Source: Notospermus geniculatus
Taxonomy: Eukaryota; Nemertea; Pilidiophora; Heteronemertea; Lineidae
DNA length: 64,000 bases
NCBI GenBank assembly: GCA_002633025.1
Contig: NMRB01000472.1
Location: 184,004 to 248,003 of the forward strand
Reading direction: 5' to 3'
Made by a program: the position numbers and the translations under genes
Notes under the pieces: generated by a model
Seen by the model: the letters and a program-made list of their open reading frames with translations, nothing else
Told to the model about the DNA's origin: nothing
Databases searched by the model: none
In this document: positions 57,513 to 64,000 of the stretch, piece after piece
Layout: each line of letters opens with the position of its first letter
How positions within the stretch are numbered: the first letter of the stretch is position 1

Positions 57513-60316
57513 CAAGTGGTTATGTTCGACACCCGCTGCATACAAAACTTGTAAAAAATATGCAACAATTCAGTGAAGCTGTCATACTTCGATGGTTTAT
57601 TGCATGAAGTAGCTGTATGTAAATGCTAGAAACAGAAAATGGTCTCCCTCAAATCTAACGGAAAATAATGACGGCAATTTGAATAGGGATTGCTGTCGGC
57701 GAATGCTGGTTGAATAAGCAGTGGTGTCGTTAGACAGTGTGGAGAAATACAAGATTTTATTGATTGAAAATATTTCTTGGTGGACTCAATCAGATCGAGC
57801 TGGATTCAAGCATACATAGGAAGGAGATATCAGCTGATCTCTTCTGCTTTGCTGGCTTCTATTCTACGGGTTGCAGTGGGGGTCAGTTGATGGAATCATC
57901 CCTTGATGGTTCAACCTTCAAATCACATTAACGTAACTCATGCAGTAAGGAATGTAGCTGCTGTCAAAGAAAAGTAGACCTGTCTGTAGGAGGAAGTGAC
58001 GAATTTGAATAGGCCGAGTTTGTGATGGACAAGTGATGAACAACTGAAGCTGGTCGGGCCTACTACTCCATCAATGTGGTTGAAGGGGGATTTGTGTCAA
58101 GGGAGGCAGGCAGGAGGATTAGACCTTTCAGTACAGCCCACGGGCAAGGTCGTACAGCCCAAGGTCAACGCCAGAAGAAAGAGTCAGGGTAAACTGACAA
58201 ACCTCCTGGAACTCCACGTGTATTGGCTACGTCAGAAGACTACGCGTATTCGGAGGGCGGAGCGATGTCACAACCCCTGGTAGTCAAGATGACCGACAAA
58301 TGACACCAGAAGATCATGGTAGGCTAGGCGGGCTAGGCCAACAAGTCTGTATAACTGAAAGAGGTGGATGTTAGTTGTCTCCCATCAATAGGAGAATAAG
58401 GTTTGAAAGACTGCTTGTGGAGTCTAGGATGTTAGTTGCCCGACAAGCAAGTTTTCAGAGTTGTCCAACGACAGCACCAAGATGTGTCATTCAAGTTATT
58501 CTGAGTTTACATCCTGTCATCAGCAGCTGTTTCACCAATCTGAATTTAGCAAATACTTCTTTGCGATATCAGCACAAAACCTTTCGTTGTTGACCCTTAA
58601 ATGCCAGTAATATCAAGAAAAATCTGCGTGGAATAAGGTTAGTGGTAAGAACATGACAATCTCATTCTCGGTGCCATTAGCAATGGTTGATGGGAAGCTA
58701 CTGAGGCAATTTGAGAAGGATTTGTGTTCATGTCCTATGAATCCTAATAAGATGACTGAGGAGTTGTGGGTGGGAGATTGGTTTGGAAAGATTTGCCGCG
58801 CACGAGGTGTGAGGCTTGCCCCCAATCTCCCACACAGAGGTCAGACGGTTTCACTGTGGAGCATCATAAAATGTGGAACGACACGGCACTGCGGAGGAAT
58901 TTGGCTTGCCCCCTGGTCAGAGTGGTTTGAAACAGGATCTCGTACTATCATGACATAACTTTTACCGCCATCAAATAAAAAAACGTTGGTCGAAGGATGT
59001 ACCACAATGTAGTAATGCCAAGACATTGCTGATACAAGTTTTGGATGGATGTGCCTTTTCCACCTCACCTCTTCCACTGAGAACGAACATTCGAGCAAAA
59101 ACTCAACTCTTGTTAGTGATTTTTCACAGCAACCCAGATGGGCCTACGACAACATTCAGCGATGGTTCAGCGACTGTTCAAGAAGGCTCTAATGAAAGAA
59201 ACTCTCGTTTAACGTTGTTGTAGGCTAACCGAACTGCTGCAGAAACTCCCTTATTTGAATTCCCCCACCAGCTTGGCGTTACTCACCAGACCAGGAACCG
59301 TTAAGGCCGAATAAAGGCATTGCCGGGTGACTTGCACCATGATAGATGACTTCACAAATAAACGATATTGAGACCACCATGCGAATTAGCTCAATGGTCA
59401 CATCTGATATTGATTCTTATGTTCTTCTGGTGAACTGCTTTTGAACAATGTTCACCGGCTGTATTGACAGTTTGGGATGCTGGCAATGGATTTGGGCCGT
59501 CCAATCTGTAACTACCGTTTGACAGTCGAGATGAATCTGCAACAACAGTTTGGGATAATGGCATGAATCCTACTAAGCGATTGCTACCGAAGTCCTCAAT
59601 CTGCAACTACGGCTTTTTCCTCGTCACATTTTTGCCTCCCTTAGTTCCCCATTATTCTAAAATCAGTCCTTTTTCATTGACAAATTAAACGAGGAATCTT
59701 GCCCACATCACCCTGACCATCGTGAGTGATTCCCAAGGGGAGGGCATCAGTAATTGGCGAGCTTATCTTCCCCAACCACAGAAATGGCTGTATTCTTTTC
59801 CTAGATTGAGATGTTTGGCTGAAGTTTGGCCAATTCAGGACTGAGTGCTTTGCTGAGATCAAATTAAAGGGAGTCTGCTCGTAGAATAGTAGGCTACTTC
59901 CACGTAGATAGAAACATTGCCTTCTTTTAGTCACAGCTGTTGTTTCTTAGGTGAAGGGAAAGGATGGTAAACTGGGAGACAAAGAGTTGGTCCTCTCCTG
60001 TCGACTCCTTTCCCACCTCATTCATCCCTCTTTAGGCATGTCTAACCCATCTGGCTTACACTACCATGGTTGTGGTGTTCTCAGTTCTAAACATTCTCCC
60101 CCCTGACATTCTCCCCCCGTCAGGGGAGGATGAACAAAGAGGCGCAAGACCAAAGACCTGGGGTTGGAGGATGCTTCTGACAAACTCAAGGGAGCAAAAG
60201 TAAGAAGGGGCAGAGCGTTTCATTCGACTGCAGTCGGAGTGTACTGTGGGTCCACATCCATTGAGGAGATTCCACGCCTCCCAATTCTACTTGTCCTTCA
60301 TCATTTTTCCTTGCAG
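57513..60316. other. single-copy intron 2 sequence
   Basis: The sequence after the large duplication, up to the acceptor of the transporter exon at 60317. Several short frames show no recognisable domain. I see no SINE or MITE here. Confidence 0.5.
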
Positions 60317-60528
60317 ATACATGCTCGGGTTTGGTGCCATCCCATCCGTTGTCTTGTTCATCGGGTTCCTCTTCTTGCCGGAGAGTCCAAGATGGCTGAT
60401 CATCCAAGACAAGGAACAGCGAGCACGGGAGGTCTTACAACACATACGTGGGGAGCAGGACATAGAGGAGGAGTTTGAGAGTATAAAAACAAATTGTGTG
60501 TTAGCAGAAATGGAAAGAAAGGAACGAA
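60317..60528 (+). CDS. SLC2A13: proton/myo-inositol cotransporter-like, exon 3
   Basis: A 212-nt exon between acceptor TTTTTCCTTGCAG and donor GTGAGT. Its first base completes the Arg codon begun by exon 2 (CG|A). It encodes about 70 residues. YMLGFGAIPSVVLFIGFLFL is membrane helix 6. PESPRWL, the sugar-porter signature after helix 6, follows. The start of the large cytoplasmic loop then reads QRAREVLQHIRG and EEEFESIKTN, typical of HMIT-type proteins. It leaves with one base (A) and joins in frame to the exon at 62920. Neither exon 2 copy is favoured by phase, because both present the same CG end. The segment length and boundaries agree with exon 3 of animal SLC2A13 as I recall it. Confidence 0.95.
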
Positions 60529-61367
60529 GTGAGTACAGACAGAGAATGCAATACCTGAGTAGGCCTAATCATTTTGTGAGAAGGACGAATTCGTGACGAC
60601 AGGACGTGTGCATGATGAATCCTTCCTCGTAGTGTAATGTAATCCTTGTCAGCATTGCTGTCTCGACTTCGTCATTGCGAGCAGGGCCACTAGGCCATAG
60701 TGTGACTGTCTTGATCCTCAAAGTCAATGGGGCATCCAAAGAACATCCTCTATGGTCTATTGACTTGGTGACTGCTCATGGACCTTGTGTGGCTTCTGCT
60801 CTGATCTGACCCACAGTCAAATTCAAGACCTGTCCATAGAGGCTGGTGTCACTTTTGCCAGGTATTTGAGGATGGTGTCCTGAGGCCAATGAGATGGGGG
60901 TCAGTGTGAGGTAGGCCTATGATCAGCACCCTCTTGTGTCAAGATAGCATTCAAGCTGTAGACTGGCAGTCAGCAACTTCTGATTGGCTGAGACAAAACG
61001 AACCATACTCCCAATCTTGAAGCCGTTGCCCCTCCTGCCTCATAAACAGCGTACATTTGTTAAAGGAGAGAAAAATCTGGCATCTGAGAAATGACAGAAA
61101 GGAAAATGTCCCATTTGTCATCGCTGTCTCGTCAATCATATCAATACTTTGTAAAGCCACACTAATCATGCGCTGATTCAAAACAGTGATTCATTTGTTT
61201 CTAAATTTAAAAATCGGTGTTTTCGCTGAGAATACTGGTTATGGTGGAGGATTTTAACAGTGTCGATGGAGTCATGGCCATCGAAGCTCTAATTCAGTGC
61301 ATGTTTGTTGGAGGGCACTGGTTTCCTCCTGCATGACGTCAAACGACTTATGATTACCTACTGTCAG

Positions 61368-61545
61368 AGTGGTGCAATGGAAACATCGCCACCTGTCGCA
61401 TCTGAGGTTCCGGGTTCGATCCCCGGTTGGACTCGGTACTCATATGTGATGTAGAGGGCGACTCTCTCTGACAGCATAGGTTTTCCCGGGCACTCTGGTT
61501 TCCTCCTGCTGAACATCAAATTCTCCCTATGTTGTCTATTGCACT
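61368..61545 (+). mobile_element. tRNA-derived SINE, family E
   Basis: AGTGGTGCAATGGAAACATC is the A-box region and GGTTCCGGGTTCGATCCCCG the B box. A body GACTCGGTACTCATATG, then GGGCACTCTGGTTTCCTCC follows. A related GGGCACTGGTTTCCTCCTGC word at 61315 suggests a second fragment just upstream. Confidence 0.7.
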
Positions 61546-62411
61546 AATAATGCCGTATTTGGCTCTGAACTCTTGATATACTTTGTTTCTTTTCTAACAA
61601 ACTACAAAAGATGTACTTTAACATTAGTTGCAGCAAAGATACATATATTTTTTTTTCACTGGTTCAAGTTAAAATCTGATCTCTCAGATGACATCTGAGA
61701 AACGCTTCGAATATATTTCAATAGTTTGATGTTACACAATCTGAAGTATTACACCTGTATGTACTGATGTTTCTTATTGTGTCATCGGTAATGGATCATC
61801 TCACCCCAAGTTGGAGAGAAGCAAGTGCACGATAATGTACACATCACATGTGGAATGTACGTACACGATGATATGTCAAGCTGATGTTAACATCGCCATT
61901 AGTGTTTTGAATACTGTTGTTAGCGGGCGCCGCAGGGGTATGTCAGCTGCATTCTTGTTGAAAGCATGGATGCTATGCTACAAAGGAACATGAGGAAGTG
62001 CAATGTATTGACATCACGAGATAATGGTTAATATGTTAACCCTTTGGTTGAGGGCTGATTGATGTTGCTCTCTGAACAATAACTGGGTAATAAACCAGAG
62101 AACACTCCTAAGGTACAATTGATTGAACCGACAGTCAGATTGTTGGCAGTCAGAATATCAAAGACCAGCCTCTCAGTGAGACAGGTCTGTGTTGAAAATC
62201 TGTAGGCCTAGTTTATGCGTGCAGAATTGGGTGTCACAATTATCGATTACATGCACCTGAGCAATCAACTTGACATTATAGATATCAAACCATGATGAAA
62301 CAAGGATAAAATTTCAAATAAATGTCATCAAACTGCAGGTGTCCTGTTCCAAACCATTATCTTATCTTTCCTTCAATCTGTTCATCTACTACATGTATGG
62401 CTATTTGCTTG

Positions 62412-62790
62412 ACAAAGAGGTTTCAAACTTGCAGTGCAGGTACCTCATGATCAAGATCTTCAAACTTGCAATGTAGGTACCTCATGGTGTAGAAACTTCT
62501 AACTTGCAATGTAGGTAGGTTCCCTACCTCATGGTGTAGGAACTTCTAACTTGCAATGCAGGTACCTCATGGTGTAGAAACTTCAAACTTGCAGTGCAGG
62601 TACCTCATGATGTAGAAACTTCAAACTTGCAATGCAGGTACCTCATGGTGTAGAAACTTCAAACTTGCAGTGCAGGTACCTCATGGTGTAGAAACTTCAA
62701 ACTTGCAGTGCAGGTACCTCATGATGTAGAAACTTCAAACTTGCAGTACAGGTACCTCATCACATAGAATCTTCAAACCTGCTATGCATG
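62412..62790. repeat. 38-bp minisatellite, about 9-10 copies, in intron 3
   Basis: The unit is AAACTTGCAGTGCAGGTACC plus TCATGATGTAGAAACTTC. Copies vary at GTGCAG/ATGCAG/ATGTAG and GATG/GGTG positions. It ends about 130 bp before the exon 4 acceptor. Confidence 0.92.
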
Positions 62791-62919
62791 TACCTGATGA
62801 AAACCGCATACACAACTCAGTAGCACTCCTTCTTGCATCTGGAGACACAGGAGTAAAACATGAACTTATAGTTCAGGATGGGTTTGACCAATCATTGGAA
62901 TGTCGATGGTTTCTTTCAG

Positions 62920-63034
62920 GTACTCGTGCTCCAATCATCCTGCAGATGTTACAGACTCCCTCCTTGCGACGTGCTCTCCTCATTGGATGCAGTTTACAGA
63001 TGTTTCAACAACTAGCGGGCATAAACACAGTCAT
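62920..63034 (+). CDS. SLC2A13: proton/myo-inositol cotransporter-like, exon 4
   Basis: A 115-nt exon between acceptor GGTTTCTTTCAG and donor AT|GTAAGT. Two bases (GT) complete the Ser codon opened by exon 3. About 37 residues follow: [20 protein letters not shown] is the end of the cytoplasmic loop, and [16 protein letters not shown] lies in helix 7. QQLAGIN is the family QQ-x-x-G-x-N motif that contributes to substrate binding in sugar porters. The exon ends in phase 2 (AT), expecting G to give Met. Later exons (helices 8-12, including the long extracellular loop of HMIT proteins) are not in the window. Total visible coding sequence is about 160 residues, roughly a quarter of a typical HMIT protein. 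Confidence 0.95.
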
Positions 63035-64000
63035 GTAAGTAGGGCCTATAGCATCCACGGTCATCAGGTGGTGCAGCTGGAAAATTCTCCCAACTCAGAT
63101 GGAAAGGTAAACAGTTATTAAGCCATGTGACCTAGAGTATTCAAAATGAACAGTAATGTACCCCTAAATGATACTGTGGAGTACCTTCAGAATTATTGGT
63201 CCATGTAGCCAAGGAAATGTAAACTTTTATTGAATAATGGGACCTAGAGTATTCAAACTTAACAATAATGTACCCCTCAATGATAACAATGTACCCCTCT
63301 TAATCATAACAACTTAAGTGTTTCAAAGTTCTGTGCCATTCACACTGGAGGCGATAGTCTCATCCATCCAGTTCTGTGATGTTCCACACCCTCGTCAAGT
63401 TCACTCTGATCAGTTTTAGGGCATGCAGTGTCCATCAGGATATTCTGAACTCTGACTCCAAAAAAACCATCATGTACTTCCTCCAATAAAAGAAGGCTAG
63501 GGACAAGATTAATAGGTCTCTGATGAAGACATGCATTTCGGGACAATTTTCTGCTGCAGAAAAACTGTTTCCCAATAATCCAATATCAGCAGAGATCAAA
63601 ATGCATTCATCAGTGGCATGTTCATTTCAACACTGAGTGCTGCCACCTGGCAGTAGTTTGATGAACTAATGTGAGATGTTCTCTCTTGTGATTTCTTGCT
63701 GAGCTTGGCGTTTTTTACCCAAGAACAGCATGAATTATGGTGATTCGACTTCGTTTCTTTCTCCTGATGACGGGCTCGAGCGAATAAAGGCAACATCGGC
63801 GTCACTGTATCAAGGAAGCCAAGTTAATGGTTTCTCATATCCCACTTCAACAAGATACGACATTATAGGTATCACCTGAAGTGTGTTACATGCATTTTCG
63901 GTTCTTCTTAGGGTGGGGAAATGCTGCTGTCTGCTTCAGTTGCAGATGAATACAGCAACGGTACTGGTGGCAAAAAATATTCATGATTTACATCAGGGTA
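63035..64000 (+). other. start of intron 4 of the transporter gene
   Basis: A GTAAGT donor at 63035, then no further exon to the end of the window. At about 63125-63310 there are two to three loose copies of GACCTAGAGTATTCAAA and AATGTACCCCT words. The rest shows nothing recognisable. Confidence 0.7.

Larger units (their letters stand above)
60529..62919 (+). other. intron 3 of the transporter gene
   Basis: A GT-AG intron of 2,391 bp. It holds a SINE (61368-61545) and a 38-bp minisatellite (62412-62790). The remainder has no recognised feature. Confidence 0.85.

Overview
This window is nuclear DNA from an animal, most likely an invertebrate with a SINE- and MITE-rich genome. I cannot name the species. 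It holds short exons in long introns with canonical GT-AG splice sites, tRNA-derived SINEs, many fold-back elements and minisatellites. There is no bacterial-style gene packing and no long non-repetitive reading frame.

The one gene I recognise is a plus-strand proton/myo-inositol cotransporter-like gene (SLC2A13/HMIT, sugar porter family of the MFS). Three consecutive coding segments are visible: exon '2' (present twice, 23882-24038 and 41768-41924), exon '3' (60317-60528) and exon '4' (62920-63034). Their splice phases join in one frame and carry the helix 4-5 P-Y-AE-P-RG signature, PESPRWL and QQLAGIN. The first exon should lie upstream of the window and the remaining exons downstream. Nearly everything else is intronic or upstream non-coding DNA.

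Layout. 1-7554: non-coding sequence with several fold-back elements, including a hAT-like palindrome of telomere-like TAGGG repeats, a 55-bp minisatellite and SINEs. 7555-17627: a head-to-tail duplication of about 5 kb (7555-12484 and 12485-17627). 17628-19945: single-copy sequence. 19946-57512: a second head-to-tail duplication of about 18-20 kb (19946-37873 and 37874-57512). This unit carries exon 2, so the exon is duplicated. It also carries conserved antisense open frames that may belong to another gene. 57513-64000: single-copy intronic sequence with exons 3 and 4.

Both tandem duplications have base-precise junctions. Their copies differ by scattered substitutions, changed minisatellite copy numbers, and presence or absence of transposable elements. 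They may be real recent segmental duplications, or two haplotypes wrongly laid end to end by the assembler. A run of N at 40517-40722 lies in a hairpin-forming minisatellite of the second large unit.
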